Source: Verrucomicrobiota bacterium
Lineage (GTDB): Bacteria > Verrucomicrobiota > Verrucomicrobiia > Limisphaerales > UBA9464
Reading direction: 5' to 3'
Length of the DNA stretch: 61,427 bases
NCBI GenBank assembly: GCA_016871615.1
Contig: VHCX01000014.1
Coordinates: forward strand, 1 to 61,427
Position numbers and translations under genes: made by a program. This document shows, piece by piece, positions 52,308 to 61,379 of this stretch (its first letter is position 1; each line of letters opens with the position of its first letter). The notes beneath the pieces are model-generated. The model was not told the origin of the DNA, made no database searches, and saw only the letters and a list, made by a program, of their open reading frames with translations.

Positions 52308-53276
52308 TCACGGGCCTTTCCGGCCGCCGGGGTGCCACGGAGTCGACGGGGGTTCCGGCTCGCCCAGCACACGGTGGCGCGTGCGGAAATGCATCTTGGC
52401 GACCCGCGGCAGGACCCCTGCGCCGTGGCTGGCGACGAGGGCGCGGGCAGCCTGCTCGACGGCGGCCGAGGCACCGCGTGGCAACGTCATGCCGAACTCC
52501 TTCCCGAGGCGCCCGAGGCGCTCGAGGCACTCGTGCCGGGCGACGATCGACGCGGCCGCGACGGCGATGTCCTCCTCGGCCCGATGCCGCTGGACGAGGG
52601 GCAGGCTCCGTCCCAGGGGCAGGAGCGCGCGCTCCACGGTGGTCTTGCTCGAGGCGAACTGGTCGCTGACGGCGCGGACCGGCGGCGGGTCCAACAGGGG
52701 GCCGCGCTCGAGCAGGTTCTCGATGGCGCGGGCATGGCCCCAGGCCAGCACCGTGTTGACCGAGCCGTGACGTTCGTGGAGCCGGTTGTAGGCCTCGTTG
52801 CCGATGGCGATCACGCTCACCTGGCATCCCGGAGTGCCACGGATCACGGCATCGAGCCGGGCGATCGCCGCATCGCTGCCGACGGTCTTCGAATCGCGGA
52901 TACCGGCCGACTTCCAGGCTTCGAGCACCGTGGCGTTGACGTAGACGGCGGCGGCGCAGAGGGGTCCGAAAAAGTCGCCCTTGCCCGACTCGTCCACGCC
53001 GATTCGGGGCTCCATCAGGCTCGGGTCGAGGACCGCCTCATAGCCGATCCGGGCCGCGCCAAGGATCTCCGGTTCCAGGACGAACTCCACGAACTCCCGG
53101 GTGCCCTTGCCCTGCGCGACCATCTTGCCGCTCCGGTAGAGCGTCACGTTGAGGTCGGGCTTCACGCCGCTGACACAGGCGTGCGGGACCTCGCGCAGCC
53201 GGTATCCGCCGGAACGCAGGTGCTCCTCGAGGCGCCCGGACTGCTCCGGGGTCAGGGTCGCGGTGTGACAGGTCAT
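52308..53276 (-). CDS. rnhC: Ribonuclease HIII
   Basis: Cleaves RNA in RNA-DNA hybrids. The 322-aa product begins at ATG 53276. An N-terminal TBP-like substrate-binding domain (about residues 1-85, YRLREVPHACVSGVKPDLNV and KGTREFVEFVLEPEIL) separates it from RNase HII. The catalytic core opens with PRIGVDESGKGDFFGPLCAA (Asp and Glu), continues with SAGIRDSKTVG and AVSDQFASSKTTVERAL, and ends near EEDIAVAAASIVARHECLER. It is divergent from mutY across 160 bp. Confidence 0.94.
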   Translation of the reverse strand: MTCHTATLTPEQSGRLEEHLRSGGYRLREVPHACVSGVKPDLNVTLYRSGKMVAQGKGTREFVEFVLEPEILGAARIGYEAVLDPSLMEPRIGVDESGKGDFFGPLCAAAVYVNATVLEAWKSAGIRDSKTVGSDAAIARLDAVIRGTPGCQVSVIAIGNEAYNRLHERHGSVNTVLAWGHARAIENLLERGPLLDPPPVRAVSDQFASSKTTVERALLPLGRSLPLVQRHRAEEDIAVAAASIVARHECLERLGRLGKEFGMTLPRGASAAVEQAARALVASHGAGVLPRVAKMHFRTRHRVLGEPEPPSTPWHPGGRKGP

Positions 53277-53436
53277 GTTCCACCGTGATCCGGTGGACCG
53301 GTGCGCTGTCGAGCCTGAATTGAGCCGCCTGCCCCGCTGGGCCCGCCGCCTGCCAACGGTCCGGCAGCGCCGGAGGGCCAGCGCGCCGACAACCCGTGCT
53401 GGAACCCGGGCCTGCAGCCTGCGAGCCTCGCCCGGA

Positions 53437-54660
53437 ATGGCCTTGGGACCGGCGGATTCGGACGGCACGATTGACGCAGGAGACCTGGTCGGCACGGTCC
53501 GGAGCCTTGTCGACTGGTTCGACCGGAACGCCCGCGACCTGCCCTGGCGGCGGACACGCGATCCCTACGCCATCTGGGTGTCCGAGGTGATGCTCCAGCA
53601 GACCCAGGTGCAGACGGTGATCGCCTACTGGACCCGCTGGATGGAGCGGCTCCCGGGAGTGCATGCGCTGGCCGCCGCCCCGACCGACGAGGTGCTGAAA
53701 TTGTGGGAGGGGCTCGGATACTATTCGAGGGCCCGAAACCTCCAGGACGCCGCCCGTCGCATGGTCACCGAGCTGGGCGGGGTCTTCCCGAGCGAGGTGT
53801 CCGCACTGCGGGCCCTGCCCGGCATCGGGCCCTACACCGCCGGAGCCATCGCCTCGATCGCATTCGACCTGCCCGAGCCCCTGCTCGACGGCAACGTCAT
53901 GCGGGTGCTCACCCGGCTTTTCGCCATCGAGGGCGACCCGAAGTCGAGGATCGTGAACCGCCACCTGTGGGACCTGGGCGGCCGCCTGGTCAGGACCGCC
54001 CACCGGAGCGATGGACTGGGCCAGGCCCGGTGTTCGCGCCTGAACCAGGCCCTCATGGAACTCGGGGCGACGGTGTGCACCCCGGGGAAGAACCCGGACT
54101 GCGCGGCCTGCCCGGTCTCGTCGGGATGCCGGGCCCGCCGCCTCGGGGAACCCGGGCGCTTTCCCCAGCTGCCGCCGAGGGTGCCCCCCACGCCGAGATA
54201 TTTCGCGACGGGCGTCCTGGAGCACGGGGGGCGCTTCCTGCTGAGGCTCCGCGAGGAGCCCGGCGTGAACCGCGGGTTCTGGGAGTTCCCCAGCTGGGAA
54301 ACCGGCGCCGACGAGGCGCCCGGGCCGGTGCTCAGCCGCCATCTGGGCGTCCAACCGGGAGCCTGGGAGGCGCTACCCGACCTGCGCCACGCCATCACGC
54401 GCTACCGGATCACCCAGCGGGTGCTGCTGGCCCGACTGGACCACCCCCCCGGAGGAGTGACCGACGGGTCGACCGGCACCTGGCTATGGGCCGGGCCGGC
54501 CGAACTCGAGGCGCTACCCCTGACCTCGGCGCACCGGAAGCTTGCCGGCCGGTTGCCCCGGGGCGCGACAGCCCGGGAGGCCGGGCCTCCCGATCGGGCC
54601 GGGCTGAAAGCCCGCAATTGTCAGGCGGGGCGGGCGGGGCCACTCTCCGCACACACGTGA
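53437..54660 (+). CDS. mutY: A/G-specific adenine glycosylase MutY
   Basis: Removes adenine mispaired with 8-oxoguanine. ATG 53437 ([10 protein letters not shown]) is chosen; conserved sequence begins about 25 residues later ([39 protein letters not shown]). The helix-hairpin-helix is [18 protein letters not shown], and the catalytic Asp is in [12 protein letters not shown]. The Fe-S cysteines are present ([18 protein letters not shown]), but the first spacing is X7, not X6. The NUDIX-like C-terminal domain ends near [10 protein letters not shown]. About 30 further residues are read through palindromic DNA. Its stop overlaps the RF3 fragment start. Confidence 0.94.
   Translation: MALGPADSDGTIDAGDLVGTVRSLVDWFDRNARDLPWRRTRDPYAIWVSEVMLQQTQVQTVIAYWTRWMERLPGVHALAAAPTDEVLKLWEGLGYYSRARNLQDAARRMVTELGGVFPSEVSALRALPGIGPYTAGAIASIAFDLPEPLLDGNVMRVLTRLFAIEGDPKSRIVNRHLWDLGGRLVRTAHRSDGLGQARCSRLNQALMELGATVCTPGKNPDCAACPVSSGCRARRLGEPGRFPQLPPRVPPTPRYFATGVLEHGGRFLLRLREEPGVNRGFWEFPSWETGADEAPGPVLSRHLGVQPGAWEALPDLRHAITRYRITQRVLLARLDHPPGGVTDGSTGTWLWAGPAELEALPLTSAHRKLAGRLPRGATAREAGPPDRAGLKARNCQAGRAGPLSAHT
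54574..54614. repeat. Two adjacent hairpins inside the mutY 3' end
   Basis: CGGGAGGC and GCCTCCCG (54574-54592) form an 8-bp stem; CGGGCT-GAA-AGCCCG (54600-54614) forms a 6-bp stem. They look like extragenic palindrome units that the MutY frame happens to traverse. Confidence 0.55.
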
Positions 54661-55424
54661 ACGACGGTCGTCTCATCACCCCGGAACATCTGCAGTTCTC
54701 GGGCTTCATCTTCAAGATCCAGGCCAACATGGATCCGAAGCACCGCGACCGGATCGCCTTCGTACGCATCGTGAGCGGCAGGTTCGAGCGCGACATGACC
54801 GTGTTCCACGTCCAGTCGGGCCGGAAGGTCCGCCTGAGTTCCTCGCACAAGCTCTTCGGCAACGAGCGGGAGACCGTGGACGAGGCCTATCCCGGGGACA
54901 TCATCGGGCTGGTGGGCCACGACGGCTTCGGCATCGGCGACACCCTCAGCACCGACCCGGCGATCCGGTTCGACGAGATCCCGCGCTTCACGCCCGAGGT
55001 CTTCGAATACTTCCACAACCCGAACACGGCGAAGTTCAAGCAGTTCCGCCAGGGACTCGACCAGTTGCTGCTCGAGGGCGTGGCGCAGGCCTTCCACCTC
55101 AAGGACACGGCCAGCCGGGTGCCCCTTCTGGCGGCGGTCGGCCCGCTGCAGTTCGAGGTGCTGCAATACCGCCTGGAGACCGAGTACAACGCCGAGACCC
55201 GCCGCGAGAGCGCGCCCTTCACCGCCGTGCGATGGCTGCCGGCCGGGACCGCGCCGGAGTCGCTGGACGCCATCGCGCTGCCCACCGGCGCCCGATTCGC
55301 CTTCGACCTGGACTCGAACCCGGTGATCCTCTTCCCCAGCGAGTGGTCGCTCGGCTACTTCGCCCAGAACCACCCCTCCCTGCCGCTGACCTCGCTGGCG
55401 CCGCCGCGCCGCCACGACCGATGA
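54657..55424 (+). CDS. Release factor 3 C-terminal half (domains II-III), GTPase domain absent
   Basis: The 255-aa product matches peptide chain release factor 3 from its domain II onward: [50 protein letters not shown] and [20 protein letters not shown]. Intact RF3 is about 530 aa and starts with a ~280-residue GTPase domain carrying the G1-G5 motifs. None of that is present upstream, where mutY ends. The GTG at 54657 overlaps the mutY stop (GTGA), and homology starts within ten codons, right at the domain boundary. Without the G domain it cannot work as RF3. It may be a decayed prfC, a new stand-alone protein or an assembly join. Confidence 0.8.
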   Translation: MNDGRLITPEHLQFSGFIFKIQANMDPKHRDRIAFVRIVSGRFERDMTVFHVQSGRKVRLSSSHKLFGNERETVDEAYPGDIIGLVGHDGFGIGDTLSTDPAIRFDEIPRFTPEVFEYFHNPNTAKFKQFRQGLDQLLLEGVAQAFHLKDTASRVPLLAAVGPLQFEVLQYRLETEYNAETRRESAPFTAVRWLPAGTAPESLDAIALPTGARFAFDLDSNPVILFPSEWSLGYFAQNHPSLPLTSLAPPRRHDR

Positions 55425-55468
55425 CGGCCGGCCCCACGAGGGCCCACCCTTTCCGGAAACGACCGACC

Positions 55469-56692
55469 ATGACCTCCGACATCGACTTCGCCTCGCCGTC
55501 CATGCCCGACACCACCGGCCACTTCGGGCCGTTCGGCGGGCGCTATGTGCCCGAGACCCTCGTCCACCCGCTTCAGCAGCTCGAGGACGAGTACTGGCGG
55601 GCGCAGCAGGACCCGGAGTTCCAGCGCGAGCTGGACTACTACCTGCGCGAGTTCGTCGGCCGGCCCACCCCGCTGTACTTCGCCGAGCGCCTGACCCGCT
55701 CGCTCGGCGGGGCGCGCATCTACCTCAAGCGCGAGGACCTGCTGCACACCGGCGCCCACAAGATCAACAACGCCATGGGCCAGGTGCTGCTGGCACGGCG
55801 GATGGGCAAGACCCGCATCATCGCCGAGACCGGTGCCGGCCAGCACGGCGTCGCCACGGCCACGGTGTCGGCCATGTTCGGCATGAAGTGCGTGATCTAC
55901 ATGGGCGCGGTCGACTGCAAGCGGCAGGAACTCAACGTCTACCGCATGAAGATGCTCGGGGCCGAGGTGGTGCCCGTGAAGGCCGGCCAGCAGACCCTCA
56001 AGGAGGCGGTGAACGAGGCCATGCGCGACTGGGTCACCAACGTGCGCTCGACCCACTACATCCTCGGCACGGCCTACGGGGCCCACCCCTACCCCGTCAT
56101 GGTGCGCAACTTCCACCGCGTGATCGGCGACGAGGCGCGGGCCCAGATCCTCGAGCGCGAGAAGCGCCTCCCGGACCTGCTCATCGCCTGCGTGGGCGGC
56201 GGCTCGAACGCCATCGGGCTGTTCTATCCGTTCCTCAACGACCCGTCGGTCAAGATGCTGGGCGTGGAGGCCGGCGGCGAGGGCATCGCGCCGGAGAAGC
56301 ACGCCGCCCGCTTCCAAGGAGGCTCGCTGGGCGTGCTCCAAGGCACCCGCAGCTACATCCTCCAGGACGAGTTCGGGCAGATCCAGCTCACCCACAGCGT
56401 CAGCGCCGGCCTCGACTATGCGGCGGTCGGCCCGGAACACGCCTGGCTCAAGGACCGCAACCGCGTGGAGTACGGCTACGCGACCGACACCGAGGCCCTG
56501 GACGCCTTCCTGCGGCTGGCCAAGCTCGAGGGCATCATCCCGGCCTTGGAAAGCGCGCATGCGGTCGCCGGGGCCATCCAGCGGGCGCCGACCCTGGGCA
56601 AGGACCAGGTGATCGTGGTCAACCTGTCGGGCCGGGGCGACAAGGACGTGATGCAGGCCGCCCAGAAGCTGGGCATCCGATTGCCGGAGTGA
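55469..56692 (+). CDS. trpB: Tryptophan synthase beta chain
   Basis: Condenses indole and serine to tryptophan with PLP. The 407-aa product starts at ATG 55469; the family N-terminus [20 protein letters not shown] begins at about residue 17. The PLP lysine is in [13 protein letters not shown], the phosphate loop is [12 protein letters not shown], and the [20 protein letters not shown] segment is standard TrpB1. trpA is not adjacent within the window. A 44-bp gap follows the RF3 fragment. Confidence 0.97.
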   Translation: MTSDIDFASPSMPDTTGHFGPFGGRYVPETLVHPLQQLEDEYWRAQQDPEFQRELDYYLREFVGRPTPLYFAERLTRSLGGARIYLKREDLLHTGAHKINNAMGQVLLARRMGKTRIIAETGAGQHGVATATVSAMFGMKCVIYMGAVDCKRQELNVYRMKMLGAEVVPVKAGQQTLKEAVNEAMRDWVTNVRSTHYILGTAYGAHPYPVMVRNFHRVIGDEARAQILEREKRLPDLLIACVGGGSNAIGLFYPFLNDPSVKMLGVEAGGEGIAPEKHAARFQGGSLGVLQGTRSYILQDEFGQIQLTHSVSAGLDYAAVGPEHAWLKDRNRVEYGYATDTEALDAFLRLAKLEGIIPALESAHAVAGAIQRAPTLGKDQVIVVNLSGRGDKDVMQAAQKLGIRLPE

Positions 56693-56789
56693 TCGGCCCA
56701 GGATCGGTTTCCTGATCGATGGAGCCACGGCGCATTGGACCCCGGGGTGCCCCCACCGAATCTCGGTGAAGGCCCCGGCTCGGGCCCTT

Positions 56790-56813
56790 GGCTGTTGACC
56801 AGGCTGTTGACCA
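56790..56813. repeat. Perfect 12-bp tandem duplication in the trpB-mcsB gap
   Basis: GGCTGTTGACCA at 56790-56801 and 56802-56813. The convergent gap 56693-56928 shows no clear terminator. Confidence 0.85.
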
Positions 56814-56928
56814 GCCCGCCATCCTCAACGGGTCAGCAGTGACGGCGATGCGCCCGGTCGAGCCGATGCGACCGGGGCGAACGATTCGACGACGAGGCCA
56901 ATGGTCTCGTCCCACGGCTCAGACTGGG

Positions 56929-58044
56929 CTATTCGGGCGACTCTTTGTCGCGCCGGCCCAACAGGGCCTGGGGATCGGGCTTGGGAATGATCGCCGTGCG
57001 CTCGCGGAGCATCTGGGCCCGGAACAGGTCGCGTTCGTCGGAGCCGAGCTTCTCGCGCAGCGGGTGGGCCAGTTGCAGATGGGCCGGCTGGCTTCGGAGG
57101 AACAGTTCGTCGGTCAGCGACTTCGGCGTGGGGCCGAAGACACCCAGGTCGACGCCAAGCCTCAGGAAACTGACGAGGTTCATCGCCTCCTTGGAGGAGA
57201 TGCTCCAGCTGTTGGAGAGCACTCCGTAGGCGCGGCCGATGTGGTTGAGGAGCACAGCCGGCTTCTTCTCCATCTGGGAGAGGCGGGCATTCTCCTCGTG
57301 CTCGATGATCTGCAGGAGCACCTTGTTGATCCGCTCGACGATCTCGCCCTCGGGCTCGCCAAGGGTCATCTGGTTGGACACCTGGAAGACGTTGCCCAGG
57401 GCCTCGGTGCCCTCGCCGTAGAGGCCGCGCACGGCCAGGCCCAGCTTGTTGACGGCCTGGATGATCTGGTTGATCTGCTCGGCCAGCACCAGGCCCGGCA
57501 GATGGAGCATGGCGCTGACGCGGATGCCCGTGCCGAGGTTGGTCGGGCAGGCCGTCAGGAAGCCGTAGCGCTCGGCGAAGGCGAACTCCACCCGCTCCTG
57601 CAGGGCGGAGTCGACGGCGTCGATCGCCGTCCAGGCCTGCCGGAGCTGGAGGCCCGGCCGGAGGGCCTGCATGCGCAGGTGATCCTCCTCGTTGACCATC
57701 ACGCAGAGATCCTCCTGGCGGTTGAGCACGATGCCGCTGCCAGCGTTCTTGGCGGCGTGCTCCCGGCTGATGAGGTGCCGCTCCACCAGGAGCTGCTTGT
57801 CGAGTGCCGGCAGGCGGTCCATCGACTCGTAAAAGATGTCGCCGCCGAGCTGCGGGAGCGACTTGACGGCCGGCATGAGGGTCTCGAAGGCCCGGAGGCG
57901 GTCGGCCTTCTTGGAATGGCTCGGGAACGGTACGTTGGTGAGGTTGCGCGCCAGCCGCACCCGGCTCGAGAGCACGATGCGGTCGTTGGGCCCGCCGCGG
58001 AGGCAGGCCTCGGAGGCGGGGATGAGGAATTCAAGGATGCTCAC
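56929..58044 (-). CDS. mcsB: Protein arginine kinase McsB-like (phosphagen kinase family)
   Basis: McsB phosphorylates arginines on proteins, marking them for ClpCP in Gram-positive bacteria. The 371-aa product starts at GTG 58044. It has RIVLSSRVRLARNLTNVPFP near the N-terminus, the nucleotide-binding VMVNEEDHLRMQ, the active-site CPTNLGTGIRVSAMLHLPGL and RGLYGEGTEALGNVFQVSNQ. It pairs with the McsA-like gene 58 bp upstream, so the same two-component arrangement is kept in this outer-membrane-bearing lineage. clpC and ctsR are not in the window. Confidence 0.93.
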   Translation of the reverse strand: MSILEFLIPASEACLRGGPNDRIVLSSRVRLARNLTNVPFPSHSKKADRLRAFETLMPAVKSLPQLGGDIFYESMDRLPALDKQLLVERHLISREHAAKNAGSGIVLNRQEDLCVMVNEEDHLRMQALRPGLQLRQAWTAIDAVDSALQERVEFAFAERYGFLTACPTNLGTGIRVSAMLHLPGLVLAEQINQIIQAVNKLGLAVRGLYGEGTEALGNVFQVSNQMTLGEPEGEIVERINKVLLQIIEHEENARLSQMEKKPAVLLNHIGRAYGVLSNSWSISSKEAMNLVSFLRLGVDLGVFGPTPKSLTDELFLRSQPAHLQLAHPLREKLGSDERDLFRAQMLRERTAIIPKPDPQALLGRRDKESPE

Positions 58045-58067
58045 GGGGGCGAATGGCGGCCTGTTGA

Positions 58068-58094
58068 GGGGCCTCGGTTTGGGGGCCTCGGTTG
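58068..58094. repeat. GGGGCCTCGGTT repeat in the mcsA-mcsB gap
   Basis: Two perfect 12-bp copies at 58068-58079 and 58082-58093, a 14-bp period. Confidence 0.8.
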
Positions 58095-58102
58095 GGGTGC
58101 CT

Positions 58103-58597
58103 CTATTCGGAGGCCTTGAAGGCCTTAATCTCGTCGCGAAGGCGCGCCGCGGTCTCGAAATCCTCCTGGGCGACAGCCTTCTGCAGGTCGCGGTTGAGGC
58201 GCTGGAGGCGCTGGACCCCGGAGGCGGCGCGCTTGACGGACACGGGCACCTTGCCCCGGTGTCGGGTGTCCTTGTGCATCGTCTTGAGCACCGAATCGAG
58301 ACCCTCGGAGAAGATGTCGTAGCAGCGGGCGCACCCGAGCCGGCCGCTTTTCTTGAAGTCGGCCTGCGTGTACCCGCACTGGTCGCAGGAGAGGGCCCCC
58401 ACGGCCTCGGAGGCCTCCTCCATCTTCTGGGCCGCGCCCAGGCCGAGCAGATGGTCGGCGATGGCGAAGGCGGCGGGGTCGTTGTAGTTCTTCTCCTTCG
58501 CGCAGACGGCGCAGGCGTCGACCTTCTTGACCTTGTTGTCGGCGATCTCGGTCACGTGGACCGTCGCCTCCTTCGACTTGCAGAACTGGCACACCAT
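58103..58597 (-). CDS. McsA-like zinc-finger protein with UVR motif
   Basis: The 164-aa product starts at ATG 58597 (MVCQFCKSKEATVHVTEIAD). Four CxxC pairs are visible (CQFC, CAVC, CDQC, CARC), arranged as two zinc sites. The C-terminal ~40 residues form a UvrB/UvrC coiled motif (LQKAVAQEDFETAARLRDEI). This matches McsA, the activator of McsB. The order here is mcsA-like then mcsB. Confidence 0.9.
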   Translation of the reverse strand: MVCQFCKSKEATVHVTEIADNKVKKVDACAVCAKEKNYNDPAAFAIADHLLGLGAAQKMEEASEAVGALSCDQCGYTQADFKKSGRLGCARCYDIFSEGLDSVLKTMHKDTRHRGKVPVSVKRAASGVQRLQRLNRDLQKAVAQEDFETAARLRDEIKAFKASE

Positions 58598-58711
58598 GGT
58601 TGTCGGGCAGATATCGACGCAGGACGGCCCGGAGTCAAGGTGAGGGACAGGACGGGACACCGTCGACCGATCGTCCGCCCCCGCCCCGGCGGACCCTTGG
58701 CTGGCCGGCCG

Positions 58712-59179
58712 TCAGGTGGCCGTGGACGGAGCGGCGTTGCGGCGGGGCCGCAGCAGGATCACCTTTTTCTCGCTGCCATCAACCTCCACGCTGTGGGTCT
58801 CGATGTCGGGATCCGACTTGAGGGCCTGGTGGACGATGCGCCGGTCGTAGGCGTTCATCGGCTCCATCTCCATGATGTCGCCATAGCGGCGCACCTTGTC
58901 GGCCAGTTCAAGGGCCCGTTTGGCCAACTGCTCGCGAGCCTCGCGCCGGTAGCCTCCGACGTCGAGCATCACCCTCGGCACCGAGTCGTCGCCCTTGTGG
59001 AGGATCCGATTGAGCAGGTACTGGATCTCCCCCAGCGTCTGGCCCTGCCGGCCGATGAGCCGGTTGGGTTCGTTGGTCTGGATGTCCAGGAGGAGCATGT
59101 CCTCGTAGTCCTGCTCGGTGACCGTGGCCTCGAACCCGAGGGTCTTGAGCATCTGGCAGAGGGTGTCTTTGGCACTCAT
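58712..59179 (-). CDS. khpB: KhpB/Jag-type RNA-binding protein (KH plus R3H)
   Basis: The 155-aa product has a KH domain (PNRLIGRQGQTLGEIQYLLN) and an R3H domain (MEPMNAYDRRIVHQALKSDP). Jag/KhpB partners with KhpA in RNA binding and cell-envelope control. The N-terminal Jag-N domain of longer homologs is absent. It lies 6 bp after yidC, the conserved order. Confidence 0.92.
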   Translation of the reverse strand: MSAKDTLCQMLKTLGFEATVTEQDYEDMLLLDIQTNEPNRLIGRQGQTLGEIQYLLNRILHKGDDSVPRVMLDVGGYRREAREQLAKRALELADKVRRYGDIMEMEPMNAYDRRIVHQALKSDPDIETHSVEVDGSEKKVILLRPRRNAAPSTAT

Positions 59180-59185
59180 GGGAAA

Positions 59186-61012
59186 TCAGGCGGATCCCTT
59201 GCGGCGTCCGGGCTGGACGGGCGCGACGACAGTGCCTGCGGCACCGGTCCCGGGACCCTCGCTCGCCTTGGTGATCTTGGTCTGAAGGATGGTCATCAGA
59301 TTCTGGGTCGTCCAGTACAGCGTCAGGCCGGCCGAGTAGTTGTAGAAGAGCACCCCGAAGAACACGGGCATGTACTTGAGCATCTTCTGCTGCACCGGGT
59401 CCATCTGGGGCGACATCGGCGTCAGGGTCGACTGCCACCAGGCCGTCGCCAGGTACAGCAGCGGCATGATGTTGAGGGGCAGGCCGATGCCCTGGATGCC
59501 CAGGAGCGGGAAGAAGCCCAGGCCGGGCACGACGTAGACGCTGTCGGGGCGCGAGAGGTCGCAGCACCACAGGAAGCTCTCGCCCCGCAGCTCGATGGCC
59601 GTCCGCAGCATGAAGAAGAACCCGATGAACACGGGGAAGGTCAGAAGGAGGGGCAAACACCCCGCCATGGGGTTGAGCCGGTGCTCCTTCATGAACTCCA
59701 TGGTCTTCTGGTTCATCTTGGCCGGGTCGTTCTTGTACTTCTCCCGGATGGCGTTCATCTGCGGCTGCAGGGCTGCCATGCGCTTCATGGAGCGCGTGCT
59801 GGCGTTGGTCAGCGGCCAGAACGCCAGCTTGATGAGGATGGTGAGCACCACGATGGACGCACCGTAGGAGGGGATCAGCGAATGGACGGCATTGAGCAGC
59901 AGCAGCAGGGCCTTGGCGCAGAACCCGGTGATCCCGGTGAAGTCCATGACCAGATCCAGCTGCTTGTCGCTGGTCTTGAGCTGGCGGTACTCCTTGGGGC
60001 CGGCGTAGACCGTGTACCGGCGGGTCGTCGACTGGCCCGGGCCCAGGATCTCGGCCGGGTAGGTCAGGGCCGTGTGGTAGGCATGCGGGTCGGGATTGAG
60101 CCGGCCGTCGGCATCCAACTCCGGCCGCGTGGGCTTCGGAAGCGGCATGTCGACGACCCGTAAACCGGCCGGGGAACGTGCGGGCTGGACGATGAGCGAG
60201 AAGAACTGGTTGTGGACGGCGGCCCAGACGAGGTTGCTCGAGCCGCCGGTGAACTCCGAGCGCGGGGTGCTGATGCTCGAACATCCCAGCGTGGCATTGG
60301 CGAACCAGGCCCGGTTGATCTGCTCGGCCTTCTCGCCGTCGAACCAGTACGCCCCCTGCACCTCGGCCATGTCATGGCGGTCCATCGGCGTGGCGGCTCC
60401 GACCACGTAGTCGTGGGCGGGGACGCTCACCGGGGCGGTCCCGCGGTTCTCGACCGTTACCACCGTCTCGAAGAAGTACCCGTTGGAGAGACTCCATTCC
60501 TGGGAGACCCGGAGGCCGTTGGTCAGCGCCTTCTCGGCGCGGATGCCCGGGCCGGAGCGGCTCAATTGGAAGAGGCCGTCACCGGTCAGGGGGCCGGCCC
60601 CAAGGGTGAGGGCGGGCAGGGCGGCGAACCGGTTCAACGCCGAGGGCACCCCTCGGGCGGAACTGTCGCTGCAGTCGACCGAGGCCGGATGCCGCTTGAG
60701 CTCCATCAGGCGGGCGCCTCCTCCTCGGGAGGTGAAGGTGATGCGGAGCAGGTCGTTCTCGAGGAACAGGGTCTCCTCGGCCGCGCTGAGGGCGGGCATG
60801 GCGACCGGGCCGGCAGGCAGGGCCGGCGCCGGCTGGGCGGAACTGGCGGGAGGGGCGTTGACCCGCGAGGCCGCGGCGTTGGTGGAGGCGGCCGGCGCCG
60901 TCGGCAGGGGCCGGGCACCGGTCGGCGTGGGCCAGATGACGTCGGCCACGTACTTGAGGCCGATCATGCCGGCGATGCAGGCGACGATCAGTGCGATACC
61001 TTTGCGGTCCAT
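59186..61012 (-). CDS. yidC: Membrane protein insertase YidC
   Basis: Inserts and folds inner-membrane proteins with or without SecYEG. The 608-aa long Gram-negative form starts MDRKGIALIVACIAGMIGLK (membrane segment 1), followed by a Pro/Ala linker and a periplasmic beta-supersandwich domain (about residues 70-345). The conserved 60KD_IMP domain follows with five more segments (YGASIVVLTILIKLAFWPLT, MAGCLPLLLTFPVFIGFFFM, TLYWTTQNLMTILQ). The tail is short and basic. Confidence 0.96.
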   Translation of the reverse strand: MDRKGIALIVACIAGMIGLKYVADVIWPTPTGARPLPTAPAASTNAAASRVNAPPASSAQPAPALPAGPVAMPALSAAEETLFLENDLLRITFTSRGGGARLMELKRHPASVDCSDSSARGVPSALNRFAALPALTLGAGPLTGDGLFQLSRSGPGIRAEKALTNGLRVSQEWSLSNGYFFETVVTVENRGTAPVSVPAHDYVVGAATPMDRHDMAEVQGAYWFDGEKAEQINRAWFANATLGCSSISTPRSEFTGGSSNLVWAAVHNQFFSLIVQPARSPAGLRVVDMPLPKPTRPELDADGRLNPDPHAYHTALTYPAEILGPGQSTTRRYTVYAGPKEYRQLKTSDKQLDLVMDFTGITGFCAKALLLLLNAVHSLIPSYGASIVVLTILIKLAFWPLTNASTRSMKRMAALQPQMNAIREKYKNDPAKMNQKTMEFMKEHRLNPMAGCLPLLLTFPVFIGFFFMLRTAIELRGESFLWCCDLSRPDSVYVVPGLGFFPLLGIQGIGLPLNIMPLLYLATAWWQSTLTPMSPQMDPVQQKMLKYMPVFFGVLFYNYSAGLTLYWTTQNLMTILQTKITKASEGPGTGAAGTVVAPVQPGRRKGSA

Positions 61013-61052
61013 GGTCTGGGGGAAGAGGGAGGGAAGGCGTGGATGGAGGGTT

Positions 61053-61379
61053 TCACGGACAGGCCACCGGCCGGATGCGCGCCGAGGCGACGCCCGGCAA
61101 CGGAGCCTGCGCGGACGGACCCGGGCCCGGGGACGACGGGGACGGGGGAACGGGGTCCTCGCCGCATCCGCCCCAGGGGTGGCAACGGCACAACCGACCG
61201 AGGGAGAGGATCGAGCCGCGACCCGCGCCGTGCCTGCCGATGGCCTCCTGGGCGTAGACCGAGCAGGTCGGCACGAACCGGCAACCCGACCCGGGACCGA
61301 GGAGGAACCGCTTCATCGGGGAACCCACCCAACGGTAGACCCGGAGCAGGGCGAGAAGGAGATGTTGCAGGGGGTTCAC
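61053..61379 (-). CDS. yidD: Membrane protein insertion efficiency factor YidD
   Basis: The 108-aa product starts at GTG 61379. It has an amphipathic N-terminus ([18 protein letters not shown]) and the family core [20 protein letters not shown] and [16 protein letters not shown] Pro/Ser/Ala tail of about 35 residues follows. It sits 40 bp before yidC, the conserved rpmH-rnpA-yidD-yidC order. Confidence 0.92.
   Translation of the reverse strand: MNPLQHLLLALLRVYRWVGSPMKRFLLGPGSGCRFVPTCSVYAQEAIGRHGAGRGSILSLGRLCRCHPWGGCGEDPVPPSPSSPGPGPSAQAPLPGVASARIRPVACP

Noticed and set aside
55425-55468. Tryptophan attenuator or T-box ahead of trpB
   Set aside because: The gap is only 44 bp and shows no Trp codon run or paired stems.
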